A stretch of DNA of 64,000 nucleotides from Heliobacterium mobile (GCF_009720735.1 NZ_WNKU01000002.1:1-64000), one strand, 5' to 3'; counted from the stretch's first letter, positions 1 through 8,623 are shown. Program-made: numbers and translations. The notes: generated by a model not told the origin, from the sequence alone.

Positions 1-2169
1 AGCCCGGTGGTGGGCTTGATTGGCAAACTCGCTCCCGGCTTTGAGGAAGGATTCCAGCAAATTCGGGCTTCCGTATCCAGTACGGTTTCAGATATCAGCC
101 TCAACATCGAATCGTTGCAAACCACTGCTGAGGAAGCGTCTGCGGCAATTGATCGAGCCAGTGACAATGTTTCGGCGGCCTTTCAATCTTGGGATACGCA
201 GGGGGAGAAAATCGAGGAATCGGCGAACCAAACTGTGGATGCGTCGAGAGCCCTGCAAGATGCCTTACGTTCCATCAAAACCAGCTGGAAAGATGCCGGT
301 TCGGGAATGAGCGATACTTCGGAAAAGGCAAAGCAGCTAAAAACGCATGCCGAGGACGTCAAATTGGCTTGGCAAGCCGCCATCGATACCATGAACTTTA
401 AACTCAGCGTATTGGACGCTGAGGAAGAAAAGGCGATCGCTCAACTCGGAAGCCATGCACAAAAGGCACAAGAAGTCGCGGTCAAAACAGATTTCCTCAA
501 TCAAAAGATGAGTGTTCAGGCCGAACTGATTCGAGATCTTCAGGGGGAATACGCCCGGCTCGTTCAGGAAAAAGGGGAAGATGACGAAGCCACCCGGAAG
601 ACGTACCTCGATATGGCCAAGGCGGAAGCCGAGATGGCCAAAATGAAGAAAGAAGTCTCCGACCTGACCGACGAACTTACCGAGCAGGAAAAGCAGTTCA
701 GCCAACTCTCCGACAAAGTGGTCGAGTTAGCCAAGAAATATAAAGAAGACCTCACCAAAGCCCAGGAAGATTACCGCTCTAAGGTCACAGAAGTCAATCA
801 TAAGCTCCGGGAAGATGAACAAAAAGCCACGGCAGATTTCCAGAAAGAACTTCAAAACCGGGCCGATGCGATCGCCGACTTTGTGGGATTATTTTCTGCG
901 GTGGAACACAAAAGAGTATCTGGTGCAGATCTTTTGAACAACCTCGGAGACCAAGTGTCTACCTTACGCAGTTGGGAAAGTAACTTATCCAGCCTTCGTG
1001 GGCGAGGGATAAGCGACGGCCTACTTAGTGAACTTCAAAAACTAGGGCCAAAAGCAGCGGACGAAGTGCAAGCCCTGACCGAGATGACTGACGAACAACT
1101 CCACCAGTATGTCTCCCTTTGGCAAGAACGATCATCCCTCGCGAAGTCTGAAGCCGTGAATGAGCTGCAGGATTTGGCGACTCAGACATCACAAAAGATT
1201 ACCCAACTTCGGGCAGATGCAGCACAACAACTGGAACAATATCGTATGGAATGGCAACAGAAGACGGCCGAAATTAAAGAGAATGCCCTCAAGGATTTAA
1301 AAGGGATGGTCGATGATGCCGAAAAGATGGGGGCCTTGATGGTGACCCGATTAGCGGCTGTGATTTCCAAGTCATCCCCGGAACTCGCTTCTGCTTTGAA
1401 AGGGTTCGATCCGAGAGTTCCGCAGATGAATAGCGATCCAACGAAGGCGGCCCAAGACCAAAAGAACGGCGTGTTGCAGGCTGCGACTGAGCAAAAAACC
1501 GGGGTCATTCAAGCCAACCGGGAGACGGCCGCAACCGTCATTCAAACCTGGTCCGATGCATCTACACAAATGATGAACCAGCAAACGCAGATCAAAGACA
1601 ACACCCTCACCCTATGGCAAACGGTACAAACGGCCTTATTTTCCGTATGGGCGAAACTCCTCGCTGACGTCACCACGACGTGGGCATCGATGAAAAAGAC
1701 AGTTTTCGATGTTATCAATGAGGTCTCTCTAAAGTTTGAAGGTCTTGTATCTAAAGCAAATTACTGGGGCGTCAGCCTGATTACCACGTTTATTGCAGGG
1801 ATTCGTAGTCAATTCGGGCACTTGGAAGATGTCTTGTGGAATATGACCAGCCTAGTGGACTCCTACATGCCCCATTCACCGGCGAAGGTAGGGCCGTTGT
1901 CCCGCCTAGGTGAAACAGGGCCGGGGTTAGTAAAAGTGTTTGCCGAAGGCATCTCAAACAGTTTGCCGTATTTGGCGACGGCCTCAGCAAAAATGGCCGG
2001 AGTAGCCTCTGTGGCTTTACCGGGAGTTTCAACTAATCCCTTGCTTACAAGCGGTAACTCAATCACAGCGGGGAGCCAAACCTTTCACATTACGATCCAC
2101 GGCAGCAACGGTGAAGAAATCTGGGAGCAGCTTGAACGGCAGCTGATTCGACGAGGGGTGAAGTTTTAA
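1..2169 (+). CDS. Phage tail tape measure protein, C-terminal part
   Basis: The reading frame is open to the window edge, so this is the C-terminal part (about 722 codons) of a longer protein. Residues about 15-480 are Glu/Lys/Ala/Gln-rich and heptad-like, as expected for the long coiled coil that sets siphovirus tail length. Near residue 560 there are hydrophobic stretches, followed by the motifs HSPAKVGPLS and GLVKVFAEGI that close many tape measure proteins of Gram-positive phages. The stop codon overlaps the next start (TAATG), so the tail genes are translationally coupled. Role: length ruler and possible DNA-channel protein of a long flexible tail. The N-terminus lies outside the window. 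Confidence 0.88.
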   Translation, partial: SPVVGLIGKLAPGFEEGFQQIRASVSSTVSDISLNIESLQTTAEEASAAIDRASDNVSAAFQSWDTQGEKIEESANQTVDASRALQDALRSIKTSWKDAGSGMSDTSEKAKQLKTHAEDVKLAWQAAIDTMNFKLSVLDAEEEKAIAQLGSHAQKAQEVAVKTDFLNQKMSVQAELIRDLQGEYARLVQEKGEDDEATRKTYLDMAKAEAEMAKMKKEVSDLTDELTEQEKQFSQLSDKVVELAKKYKEDLTKAQEDYRSKVTEVNHKLREDEQKATADFQKELQNRADAIADFVGLFSAVEHKRVSGADLLNNLGDQVSTLRSWESNLSSLRGRGISDGLLSELQKLGPKAADEVQALTEMTDEQLHQYVSLWQERSSLAKSEAVNELQDLATQTSQKITQLRADAAQQLEQYRMEWQQKTAEIKENALKDLKGMVDDAEKMGALMVTRLAAVISKSSPELASALKGFDPRVPQMNSDPTKAAQDQKNGVLQAATEQKTGVIQANRETAATVIQTWSDASTQMMNQQTQIKDNTLTLWQTVQTALFSVWAKLLADVTTTWASMKKTVFDVINEVSLKFEGLVSKANYWGVSLITTFIAGIRSQFGHLEDVLWNMTSLVDSYMPHSPAKVGPLSRLGETGPGLVKVFAEGISNSLPYLATASAKMAGVASVALPGVSTNPLLTSGNSITAGSQTFHITIHGSNGEEIWEQLERQLIRRGVKF

Positions 2170-3842
2170 TGGCGGATTCTTTTCGTATCGCCGGCGTCGA
2201 TCAGACTGCAAATATTCTTATTGACCGTATTTCAATAGAGCAAGTGTTGACTTCGGCAGTGGACACCTGCTCTTTTTCTATTAAAAACCATAAGCCCTCT
2301 GAAGGTGACGAAGTGATCGTTGAAATCGACGGTGTGAGGGTCTTTGGTGGGATCGTAGACATCGTCAAATTCTCCAAGACGACCGGAATCCATATTTGGG
2401 ATGTCGACTGCCAGGACTACACCTATCAACTGGATCGCAAATTGGTCGTAGAAACCTACGAGAATTTGACGGCAGACCAGATTGTAAAGGACATTCTAAT
2501 AAAATACGGTCAAGGGTTTACCGGAGAACACGTCCGTCCGGGTGCTCCTACGGTACAGTACATCGTGTTCGATTACTTGCGGCCTTCTGAGTGTTTCAAA
2601 AAGCTGGCCGATTATTGCGGATGGGACTGGTACGTCGATTACTACCGGGACGTATGGTTTTTAAATCCGGCCACAGATTCCTCCGTTGAGCCGTTGCTGG
2701 TAAATTCCTTATTTCCCTTACGAAACCTGAAGCACACCATCGACACCCAAGGGCTTCGGAACCGGGTTTATGTACGAGGCGGGATGATGCTGTCCGACCC
2801 TTTTGTCTATGAAATTAAGGCAGACGGTGCGGCTCGGATTTGGACATTACCCCATAAACCGCACAACTTATCGCTCACCACAACAAGTACATCGGCCCGA
2901 GTTGGGATTGAAAATGTGGACGAAGAGACTCAGGTAGATTACCTCGTCAATTACCAAGAGAAATATGTGAGAGCCAGTTCACAGACGGCAACATTACCCT
3001 CTGGGGCCACCCTTACGTTTACCTATCAATACGACATCGATATCATCACGATGGTGGAAGATCTGCAGTCGCAGCAAGGGATTGCTTCGGTTCAGGGCGG
3101 AGACGGTGTTTATGAACACGCCATTACCAACAATAAACTCTTTACCGTTGAGGCCGCTGAAGCCGCCGGATTAGCGGACCTGAAAGCCTTTAGCAATCCC
3201 CGAGTCAAAGGCAGTTTGGATACCGAGATGCCGGGCATCACTCCCGGACAATTGTTACACATTCAACTTCCGAATCTGGGGATTACCGGCATTTATATTG
3301 CCCAATCGGTCACGTTAACCCCGTTAACGCCAGACCAATGGATCTATCATATCGAATACGGCGGTCGTTTATTAGGGATTCCCGACCTGTTACGAGCGGT
3401 GATTAGTGCTCAGGATAACGTAGATGTGAATAATGCGGCTCGATTAAACAAGTTTGTTTACGGGACTGAGTCTGTTATGGTTTCTGATCAACTAGCTACC
3501 ACCGAGGTTCCACTGCCCTTTAAAGTAGAGACCAGTTACGATATCCTACTTGACGCAGCAACCATATCCAGGGTAACAGTAAACGCCACCTCTGGGTGCG
3601 TTTTTTTGTTTATCCCGACAAATCCAAGCGTAGCACTTCCGCAGGTGGTATACCGAGTAAGCACTAATTTCGGTAATCAATATGGCCCCTGGATACCTGC
3701 TCCTGTGGGTGGAGCTTTGGAAGTCCCGTCTATTCCGGGAGTATACGTCTCCATCCAATCCAATACGGGGGCTTGCCGAGTCATACAACAGAAAAAGGCC
3801 TACGGCCAGTCTTGGGTCGTTTGCGGCGGGGTGGTGATATAG
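2169..3842 (+). CDS. Phage tail/baseplate hub-type protein
   Basis: A 557-aa protein directly coupled to the tape measure gene. The N-terminal 330 residues show short beta-rich blocks typical of tail hub proteins (late control D / Mu gp44-like folds): an early IDRISIEQ strand, the segment GDEVIVEIDGVRVFGG, then CQDYTYQLDRKLV and the KLADYCGWDWYVDYYRDV region. The C-terminal 200 residues look like an added fibre-attachment or carbohydrate-facing part. Position after the tape measure and before the fibre genes fits a distal-tail or baseplate hub. The family call rests on position and motif style, not a search. Confidence 0.65.
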   Translation: MADSFRIAGVDQTANILIDRISIEQVLTSAVDTCSFSIKNHKPSEGDEVIVEIDGVRVFGGIVDIVKFSKTTGIHIWDVDCQDYTYQLDRKLVVETYENLTADQIVKDILIKYGQGFTGEHVRPGAPTVQYIVFDYLRPSECFKKLADYCGWDWYVDYYRDVWFLNPATDSSVEPLLVNSLFPLRNLKHTIDTQGLRNRVYVRGGMMLSDPFVYEIKADGAARIWTLPHKPHNLSLTTTSTSARVGIENVDEETQVDYLVNYQEKYVRASSQTATLPSGATLTFTYQYDIDIITMVEDLQSQQGIASVQGGDGVYEHAITNNKLFTVEAAEAAGLADLKAFSNPRVKGSLDTEMPGITPGQLLHIQLPNLGITGIYIAQSVTLTPLTPDQWIYHIEYGGRLLGIPDLLRAVISAQDNVDVNNAARLNKFVYGTESVMVSDQLATTEVPLPFKVETSYDILLDAATISRVTVNATSGCVFLFIPTNPSVALPQVVYRVSTNFGNQYGPWIPAPVGGALEVPSIPGVYVSIQSNTGACRVIQQKKAYGQSWVVCGGVVI

Positions 3843-4253
3843 ATGAATGTAACGGCAGAAGGAATCTGGTTTATCGAATATGAAGACGGTACCGTGCACG
3901 GACCTTTGCATAATCTCATTACTCAGGCGGGGTTGGGGTTGATTGCGTCGAGTATCAGCAATCTCTCCAGCCCTTATTTATTGGTGGGGGACGACAACAG
4001 CCCCGGAGAAACCATTACGGAGATTTTCCGCAAACCCGTTTCTTCGGTGACGTGCACAGCCGGGGAGGTCCGGTTTCGGACTCAACTAGTACCCGCAGAC
4101 TGTAACGGAAATCACAATAAAATGGCGATCGTTATTGGTGGAACGGATGTCGCTGGAACGGGGACTATGCTGAATTTATTGACCCAACCATGGTCAAAGA
4201 ATGGGAACACGGTACTCACGATTGAAGCTCGGATTACGATCACCGGGAATTGA
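3843..4253 (+). CDS. Tail-tip associated protein of unknown function
   Basis: A 136-aa beta-rich protein starting one base after the previous stop. It begins with WFIEYEDGTVHGPLHN, continues with NLITQAGLGLIASSI, then YLLVGDDNSP, and ends in an Ala/Ile/Thr-rich strand. Proteins with a phrase like 'LITQAGL..IA..' followed by 'YLLVGDD' occur in tail-fibre clusters, where they form small receptor-facing or fibre-base domains. No enzyme motif is seen. Gene order (hub, this, fibre, adhesin) supports a structural role. Confidence 0.55.
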   Translation: MNVTAEGIWFIEYEDGTVHGPLHNLITQAGLGLIASSISNLSSPYLLVGDDNSPGETITEIFRKPVSSVTCTAGEVRFRTQLVPADCNGNHNKMAIVIGGTDVAGTGTMLNLLTQPWSKNGNTVLTIEARITITGN

Positions 4254-4265
4254 GGAAGGTGAATT

Positions 4266-4991
4266 ATGGCGTTAAATGCCTTTACGACAGGAACCGTTCT
4301 GGATGTAACCACCATGAACAGCTTGATTAGCCTCCAACCCTTTTCCTTGGTCTATGACGGAACACCCTTTGATGGCAAAAGCGGAAGTGGGATTGCAGAG
4401 TTTGATTGTGCCAGTTATTCTCACGCGATTCGATTTACGACCACCGGAACCACGGAGTTAGCAAGACTCGAGATGGAACTGGTCAAGCATGGGAATGGCG
4501 TCGACCTCACCGTCGAGATTCGTTCTGGGCTGTTGGTCGACGGAACGAATGAGGGAACCTTGCTCAAGTCCATGACCTATCCTAAGGAGTTTATACCCAC
4601 CAGTCGTTCATTTGTGAGCATTCCCTTTGACTTGACTGGGTTGACGGCCGGGACCGTGTATTGGCTGGTGGTAAAGAAAAATGGAGATGCCACAAACCAC
4701 GTTCATGTTCACGGGGAAACCACCCAAGATGCGAACTATCCCTGTTATAGCCGCTCGTCATCAAGTGGTGCATGGACCATGGAAAACGCGATTCACTTTC
4801 GTGTCTATAGCGGAGACACGGGTGAGCTAAAGCATGGCCTGTATGGTTCCGGCTTTACCACGATGGAGTACAGCAGCGATCAACTCACAAGGGTTTGTCG
4901 CTATCTACCACCACTTGGAACGACGGCAGGCGGGATTCGGGATGTGCTCACGTACATCTGGAGTAACGACTACTTGAAACGGGCGGTGTGA
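4266..4991 (+). CDS. Tail fibre-like beta-sandwich protein
   Basis: 241 aa with alternating short beta-strand blocks (SHAIRFTTTGTTELARLEMEL, then LTVEIRSGLLVDG, then FDLTGLTAGTVYWLVV). This pattern is typical of carbohydrate-binding jelly-roll or choice-of-anchor domains in surface and fibre proteins. The sequence TAGTVYWLVVKKNG resembles the last strand of such domains. The ribosome site GGAAGGTG lies just before the ATG. It sits between the tail-tip protein and the glycine-rich adhesin and probably takes part in host attachment. Exact family not recognised. Confidence 0.5.
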   Translation: MALNAFTTGTVLDVTTMNSLISLQPFSLVYDGTPFDGKSGSGIAEFDCASYSHAIRFTTTGTTELARLEMELVKHGNGVDLTVEIRSGLLVDGTNEGTLLKSMTYPKEFIPTSRSFVSIPFDLTGLTAGTVYWLVVKKNGDATNHVHVHGETTQDANYPCYSRSSSSGAWTMENAIHFRVYSGDTGELKHGLYGSGFTTMEYSSDQLTRVCRYLPPLGTTAGGIRDVLTYIWSNDYLKRAV

Positions 4992-4994
4992 TCG

Positions 4995-5909
4995 ATGTTT
5001 GGAGCCAATGAAGCGGTACTGGCCTATATTCGTCGGCTGGTCGGAGCGAAAACCGATCGGTTAGATATCAACGGAAGCCTTCACTCTAAAATCCGGGGAA
5101 CCATGCTGTCGGGAGTATTCTTTTTGAATGACGGGTACGATGGACTGGCGACATGGACCACGAATACGACTCTTGAATCGGGAATATATCGGCTTTCTTC
5201 AGCTACGGTAAACAGCGGCGTTACCCTGACTCCAACCGGATCTTTCTTGGGATTATTCATACAAGGGACGCTTACGATTAACGGTACCTTATCTGCATCG
5301 GGCAAAGGTGCCGCTGGAGGGAGCGGAGCTAATGCCACCAACAATGCGGGACACCTTCCTGGCTACAATGGAGTCGACGGCTTTGGTCCCTGCGGTTCGG
5401 GGGGAGGAGCTGGAGGCACTACGTTGGCAAGAGGGGGTGGCGGAGGTAGTACCGATGTCTTCGGTTCCAATGGAGGTTTGAACAACCCAGGAACGACAGG
5501 AAACAACTGCACGAAAGGAGGCCGATTTGCCTCTGATCTTCGAGATATCCTGTCCTTTTGTGGAGCCGGAGGCGGGGGAGGTGCCGGATATAGCGGATCT
5601 AGCAGTTATTCAGGAAAAGGAGGAAGCGGCGGGGCTGGTGGCGGTTGTATCTTTATCGTCGCCGACACTATTATCGGAACTGGTGCCATTCGAGCAGACG
5701 GTTTGAGCGGGGGTACGGCCAACAACGGTACAAGCCTTTCCGCTGCGGGAGGAGGCGGAGGCGGGGGTGGCGGATGTATTTTCTTATTCGCCAAAACCAT
5801 ATCCATCCCGATGCTAACTGTGGCAGGTGGAGCTGCAGGTGCAATGGACACGGCGGGAAACCCAGGTGCGGCAGGCGGAAACGGATCTGTTATTAAAATT
5901 CCATTATAG
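4995..5909 (+). CDS. Glycine-rich tail fibre adhesin
   Basis: 304 aa. Residues about 1-95 form an attachment part ending in beta-strands (GLFIQGTLTINGTLSASGKG). The remaining two thirds are dominated by Gly runs such as GGAGGTTLARGGGGGS and AAGGGGGGGGGC, separated by short variable segments and hydrophobic strands (CIFIVADTIIG, CIFLFAKTISIPM). Alternating Gly-rich and variable segments are known from phage adhesins with a polyglycine type II core, where the variable loops contact the receptor. I infer that this is the receptor-binding tip. The strong GC codon bias of Gly runs causes long shadow frames on the other strand. Confidence 0.6.
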   Translation: MFGANEAVLAYIRRLVGAKTDRLDINGSLHSKIRGTMLSGVFFLNDGYDGLATWTTNTTLESGIYRLSSATVNSGVTLTPTGSFLGLFIQGTLTINGTLSASGKGAAGGSGANATNNAGHLPGYNGVDGFGPCGSGGGAGGTTLARGGGGGSTDVFGSNGGLNNPGTTGNNCTKGGRFASDLRDILSFCGAGGGGGAGYSGSSSYSGKGGSGGAGGGCIFIVADTIIGTGAIRADGLSGGTANNGTSLSAAGGGGGGGGGCIFLFAKTISIPMLTVAGGAAGAMDTAGNPGAAGGNGSVIKIPL

Positions 5910-5921
5910 AGGTGATCACTT

Positions 5922-6137
5922 TTGGCTGAGTTAATTGATCGGAAAGGGAAGCAGTATCTCCGAGAAAAAGATGGAACTGAGTGGGAATATTCGGGACCGG
6001 GAAGACCATCTCCACCCCAATCTAGTCCGAATAAGGTGGCACCGGAAGAACAAACCGCCCTTGCCGATTTGGCTGAGGCGGTTGTTGCTTTATATGAAGA
6101 ACTTCAGACTTTGAAAGGAGGGTTGAAACGTGGCTGA
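5922..6137 (+). CDS. Small phage protein of unknown function
   Basis: 71 aa, TTG start preceded by GAGGTG. The N-terminus is charged (IDRKGKQYLREKDGTEWEYSG), the middle is Pro/Ser-rich, and the C-terminus is an amphipathic helix (ALADLAEAVVALYEELQTL). Its end overlaps the next small gene by 8 bases, so the two are probably cotranslated. Similar short proteins with a terminal helix occur between fibre and lysis genes in Gram-positive phages. I do not recognise the family. Confidence 0.55.
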   Translation: MAELIDRKGKQYLREKDGTEWEYSGPGRPSPPQSSPNKVAPEEQTALADLAEAVVALYEELQTLKGGLKRG

Positions 6138-6273
6138 TGTGCTGGATTACATGGTGAAGGTGTACGCATTTTTGGTGAAGGTGGGACGGCGTGACTTGAA
6201 TACTTTACCGGCGGATTACCCAATCCCTGTCGCCGAATACTTGGCATCGCAAGTAGAACCCCAGCCGCAATAA
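6130..6273 (+). CDS. CD1375-like small phage protein
   Basis: A 47-aa protein starting with GTG after a clear AAAGGAGGG site inside the end of the preceding gene. It begins MADVLDYMVKVYAFLVKVG, then has RRDLNTLPADYPIPVAEYL. Its pattern of a short helix containing Ala-x-Leu-Val-Lys-x-Gly-Arg, then 'l..lP..y...V..YL', matches the CD1375-type/XkdX-like small proteins found just before the holin in Firmicute prophages. The function of that family is unknown. It is too short for a usual gene-length cutoff, but start site, coupling and family pattern agree. Confidence 0.65.
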   Translation: MADVLDYMVKVYAFLVKVGRRDLNTLPADYPIPVAEYLASQVEPQPQ

Positions 6274-6280
6274 GAATTCA

Positions 6281-6316
6281 AAACCCCACTGCCTTAGAGG
6301 AAGCGGGTTTATTTTG
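6281..6316 (+). terminator. Terminator after the tail-fibre operon
   Basis: AAACCC pairs with GGGTTT, with inner CT/AG and CCT/AGG pairs, followed by ATTTT. It separates the fibre genes from the lysis cassette. Confidence 0.55.
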
Positions 6317-6330
6317 GGGGAGGGGGAACG

Positions 6331-6576
6331 GTGGAAGAAACGCTACTAACCAAAGCGGTCGAACAAGGAATCTGGGCGTTGCTGTTTGTGTCGTTATATT
6401 TGTACCAACTTCAAGATAGTCGGCGACTTCAGTTTGATGCAAAAGAACGTGAAAATAAACTGACCGATTTTCTCCGGGATATCACCCGGCAGTTTGAACT
6501 ACTGGCAAAACAGTATGAAAGGCTCAGTGACGATGTCCAAGAAATTAAATCTGAAATTCGGGGAAAGGGGCAGTAA
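6331..6576 (+). CDS. BhlA/UviB-type holin
   Basis: 81 aa, GTG start after AGGGGG. One N-terminal membrane segment (IWALLFVSLYLYQL) is followed by a long charged, coiled-coil-like tail rich in Arg, Glu and Lys (DSRRLQFDAKERENKL, LLAKQYERLSDDVQEIKSEI). This layout and the 'VQEIKSEIR' ending match the BhlA/UviB bacteriocin-holin family. It lies next to the amidase gene. Likely role: forms membrane lesions that end infection and release or activate the endolysin. Confidence 0.82.
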   Translation: MEETLLTKAVEQGIWALLFVSLYLYQLQDSRRLQFDAKERENKLTDFLRDITRQFELLAKQYERLSDDVQEIKSEIRGKGQ

Positions 6577-6581
6577 CAGTT

Positions 6582-7262
6582 ATGACCACCATTACGCAAG
6601 ATTTCATTCCGAAAGGAGCCAAGAACCGTCCGGGCTACACCATGAAGCCCACGTCCATTACCATTCATAACACTGGTAATGATTCAAAAGGAGCCGACGC
6701 AGCGGGTCACTCTGCCTATGTTAAATCGACTGGAGCCGGTTCAACTTCTTGGCATTTTACTGTTGACGACCATCAAATTATCCAACACATTCCCACCAAC
6801 GAAAACGCATGGCACGCTGGTGATGGGACAAACGGCCCCGGCAACCGGACCAGTATTGGCATCGAGGTGTGCGAAAATGCAGACGGCGATCTGGCAAAGG
6901 CAGAATCGAACGCCCAGGATTTAATCTGTAAGCTCATGTTTGACCTTGGAATCCCCTTGGAAAACGTGGTAACTCACAAAAGTTGGACGGGGAAAGAGTG
7001 TCCTCGGAAAATCTTACCCCATTGGGATCAATTTATCGCGGGTGTAAAAGAACGGGTGGACACAGAAAATGCTCGCCTTGCTGCAGAAAAAAACAAAACA
7101 GAAGCTCAGAAACTCTATGCTCAAATTCCAGATTGGGCAAGGCCCACCATGATTAAGCTCCATGAAAAGAAAATCGTGGCAGATCCGCTAGGAGATTACT
7201 CCTTTTACCGGGTGTTGGTGCTGTTGGATCAACAAGGGCTGTTTGAAAAGTTGTGTGCCTAA
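6582..7262 (+). CDS. N-acetylmuramoyl-L-alanine amidase (endolysin, Amidase_2 type)
   Basis: 226 aa. Residues about 10-155 are an Amidase_2/PGRP-type zinc amidase: SITIHNTGN contains the first His ligand, SWHFTVDD and NAWHAGDG follow, and VVTHKSWTGKECPRKIL holds the later His and a Cys where many family members have the last zinc ligand. It cleaves the bond between N-acetylmuramic acid and L-Ala of peptidoglycan. The C-terminal 70 residues form a helical and wall-binding-like part without a clear SH3 or LysM motif. No signal peptide is seen, so export depends on the neighbouring holins. Confidence 0.88.
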   Translation: MTTITQDFIPKGAKNRPGYTMKPTSITIHNTGNDSKGADAAGHSAYVKSTGAGSTSWHFTVDDHQIIQHIPTNENAWHAGDGTNGPGNRTSIGIEVCENADGDLAKAESNAQDLICKLMFDLGIPLENVVTHKSWTGKECPRKILPHWDQFIAGVKERVDTENARLAAEKNKTEAQKLYAQIPDWARPTMIKLHEKKIVADPLGDYSFYRVLVLLDQQGLFEKLCA

Positions 7263-7314
7263 TCTTAACTATTTTCCGGATGGGTTCCCAATAAAAACGC
7301 TGAGGTGGAACATT

Positions 7315-7545
7315 ATGTTTGAATCAAGTGTAATTGTTGGAATTATCGTGGCTCTAGGACAGTTGGCGAAGAACTATATCGACGTGAAATATATACCAGC
7401 CCTATCCCTAGTATTGGGTATCTTGGGTGGTATTTTTCTCATGCCTGCCGATACGCTTCAAACGGGCATTACTAACGGGTTAATCGCCGGTTTATCCGCC
7501 TGCGGTCTCTATGATGTATCAAAGTCCATCCACACCGTACAATAA
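7315..7545 (+). CDS. Second holin-like small membrane protein
   Basis: 76 aa. The ATG is preceded by TGAGGTGG, which favours this start over a longer frame. It has two hydrophobic segments (VIVGIIVALGQLA and ALSLVLGILGGIFL) plus a third weakly hydrophobic helix (ITNGLIAGLSACGLYDV). The pattern 'NG...GLsA.GlyD..k' is typical of small phage holins of Gram-positive hosts. Two holin-like genes flanking one amidase suggest a holin/antiholin or holin/pinholin pair. Confidence 0.72.
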   Translation: MFESSVIVGIIVALGQLAKNYIDVKYIPALSLVLGILGGIFLMPADTLQTGITNGLIAGLSACGLYDVSKSIHTVQ

Positions 7546-7560
7546 CCAAATAATACATGT

Positions 7561-7596
7561 ACCCGCTGGCCATTTCGGCTGGCGGGTTATTTTTTT
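7561..7596 (+). terminator. Terminator of the lysis operon (composite unit 1)
   Basis: An 11-bp stem closed by ACCCGC/GCGGGT with loop ATTTC, followed by a run of seven T. The T run flows without a gap into the conserved TGTCACAAA box. Confidence 0.85.
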
Positions 7597-7626
7597 GTCA
7601 CAAATCGGTTTGAAAATCGGCATTAA
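7596..7626 (+). promoter_or_regulatory. Phage repeated promoter-like element, copy 1
   Basis: TGTCACAAA, 12 variable bases, TCGGCATTAA. Seen as a promoter it reads TTGTCA, 17 bases, CGGCAT. It lies 50 bases before the ATG of the replication initiator gene. Four other perfect copies occur in the window with identical spacing. Confidence 0.75.
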
Positions 7627-7645
7627 CTTTCTGGAGGTGGATGAA

Positions 7646-8623
7646 ATGGGTAACGAAAAAAACGCAGCTACGGCCAGCATGATTACGATGGAGATTGACA
7701 AACGATTTGACATCATCGAGAAAACCTGGGAGGAAGAAATCTATTTTAAGTTTTATAAAACGGCGGTTACAACCGGATTAATCGCACAGCTAGGGCCGGA
7801 ACGGTGGACCGTCTTGTGCATTATCGCCAGTTATATGGACTTAAACGGGGAGTGTTTTCCCTCTCAGGACACGATCGCAAAGGGGATGGGGTGCAGTCGA
7901 CAGACGGCCTGTAAATGGGTGAACTCGTTATTGGAGTTCCGTTGGGAGGGGCAACCAATTATCCAACGGGTAAAACGGCAAACGCCGAACTCCCAGGCAA
8001 CCTATTCTTTCTATACGATTTTACCGGTATCACAGATTGTACCTCCTACCTATGTCAAAGATCCCGACACCCCCGCAACGGTCTTTGACACTAAGTACGG
8101 TACTACTATATCTACCGGTAATAACAGTAATAACGGTATAAACAGTAATACACTACCTGATGTCAAAAAGCCCGACGCCCCCGCAACGGAATTTGACATA
8201 AAGTATGGTACTTCTATAACTACCAGTAATCACTGTAATAAAGATCTAAACAGTAATACAGGAATCCCCGAAGATGAACCGATGACGGCACAGGGTGTAA
8301 TTAAATACTTCTGCATGAGATACCGGGAAAAGTATGATGCGAACTGCAACCCCAACTGGCCCAAGGATACCAAGATGGTGAAGCAACGGCTTATGGGACA
8401 GTATTCACCGGAACAAATACGGCAGATCGTCGATATCTCGGTGGAAATGTACGAGAAGTGGGGAACCCTTTCGAAATTCCCCCGGCCCTCCATCGCGGCC
8501 TTATGTACATGGATGCCGGAAAAAGCCCTGGCGGTTGCCAAAGAGCGAACAGCTCGAATGAATGTGCCAGAACACGGTGGGAGAACGGCGGAAGAGCTGT
8601 TAGCCCTGTTAGATCGAATATAA
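7646..8623 (+). CDS. Phage replication initiator, winged-helix (DnaD/replisome-organizer-like)
   Basis: 325 aa from an ATG preceded by GGAGGTGG. An upstream in-frame extension would run through the terminator and promoter element, so it is rejected. Residues about 45-125 contain a winged helix-turn-helix (CFPSQDTIAKGMGCSRQTAC, then KWVNSLLE) as in phage initiators and DnaD-like organizers. The middle (residues about 137-208) is made of two 36-residue repeats rich in Asn, Ser and Thr. The C-terminal 110 residues are helical (SPEQIRQIVDISVEMYEKW). Downstream come the helicase loader and DnaB-like helicase, the classical order initiator-loader-helicase. The repeat DNA probably contains the origin. 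Confidence 0.8.
   Translation: MGNEKNAATASMITMEIDKRFDIIEKTWEEEIYFKFYKTAVTTGLIAQLGPERWTVLCIIASYMDLNGECFPSQDTIAKGMGCSRQTACKWVNSLLEFRWEGQPIIQRVKRQTPNSQATYSFYTILPVSQIVPPTYVKDPDTPATVFDTKYGTTISTGNNSNNGINSNTLPDVKKPDAPATEFDIKYGTSITTSNHCNKDLNSNTGIPEDEPMTAQGVIKYFCMRYREKYDANCNPNWPKDTKMVKQRLMGQYSPEQIRQIVDISVEMYEKWGTLSKFPRPSIAALCTWMPEKALAVAKERTARMNVPEHGGRTAEELLALLDRI
8054..8269 (+). repeat. Two 108-bp tandem repeats with eight 9-bp iterons, candidate phage origin
   Basis: Two in-frame 108-bp repeats lie within the initiator gene. Each ends in four consecutive 9-bp units: GGTAATAAC, AGTAATAAC, GGTATAAAC, AGTAATACA in the first, and AGTAATCAC, TGTAATAAA, GATCTAAAC, AGTAATACA in the second. The units are AT-rich. 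Iterons inside the initiator gene are known from lambda O and many Gram-positive phages. Confidence 0.62.

Noticed and set aside
3575-3610. Terminator-like hairpin with seven T inside the tail hub gene
   Set aside because: The stem is imperfect and lies within a continuous, well-coded protein, so a functional terminator is unlikely, though attenuation cannot be excluded.
5606-5851. Proline-rich minus-strand frame
   Set aside because: It is the shadow of glycine codons in the adhesin gene.
7511-7645. N-terminal extension of the replication initiator
   Set aside because: The extension would be translated through a terminator and promoter-like element; the ATG at 7646 has a strong ribosome site.
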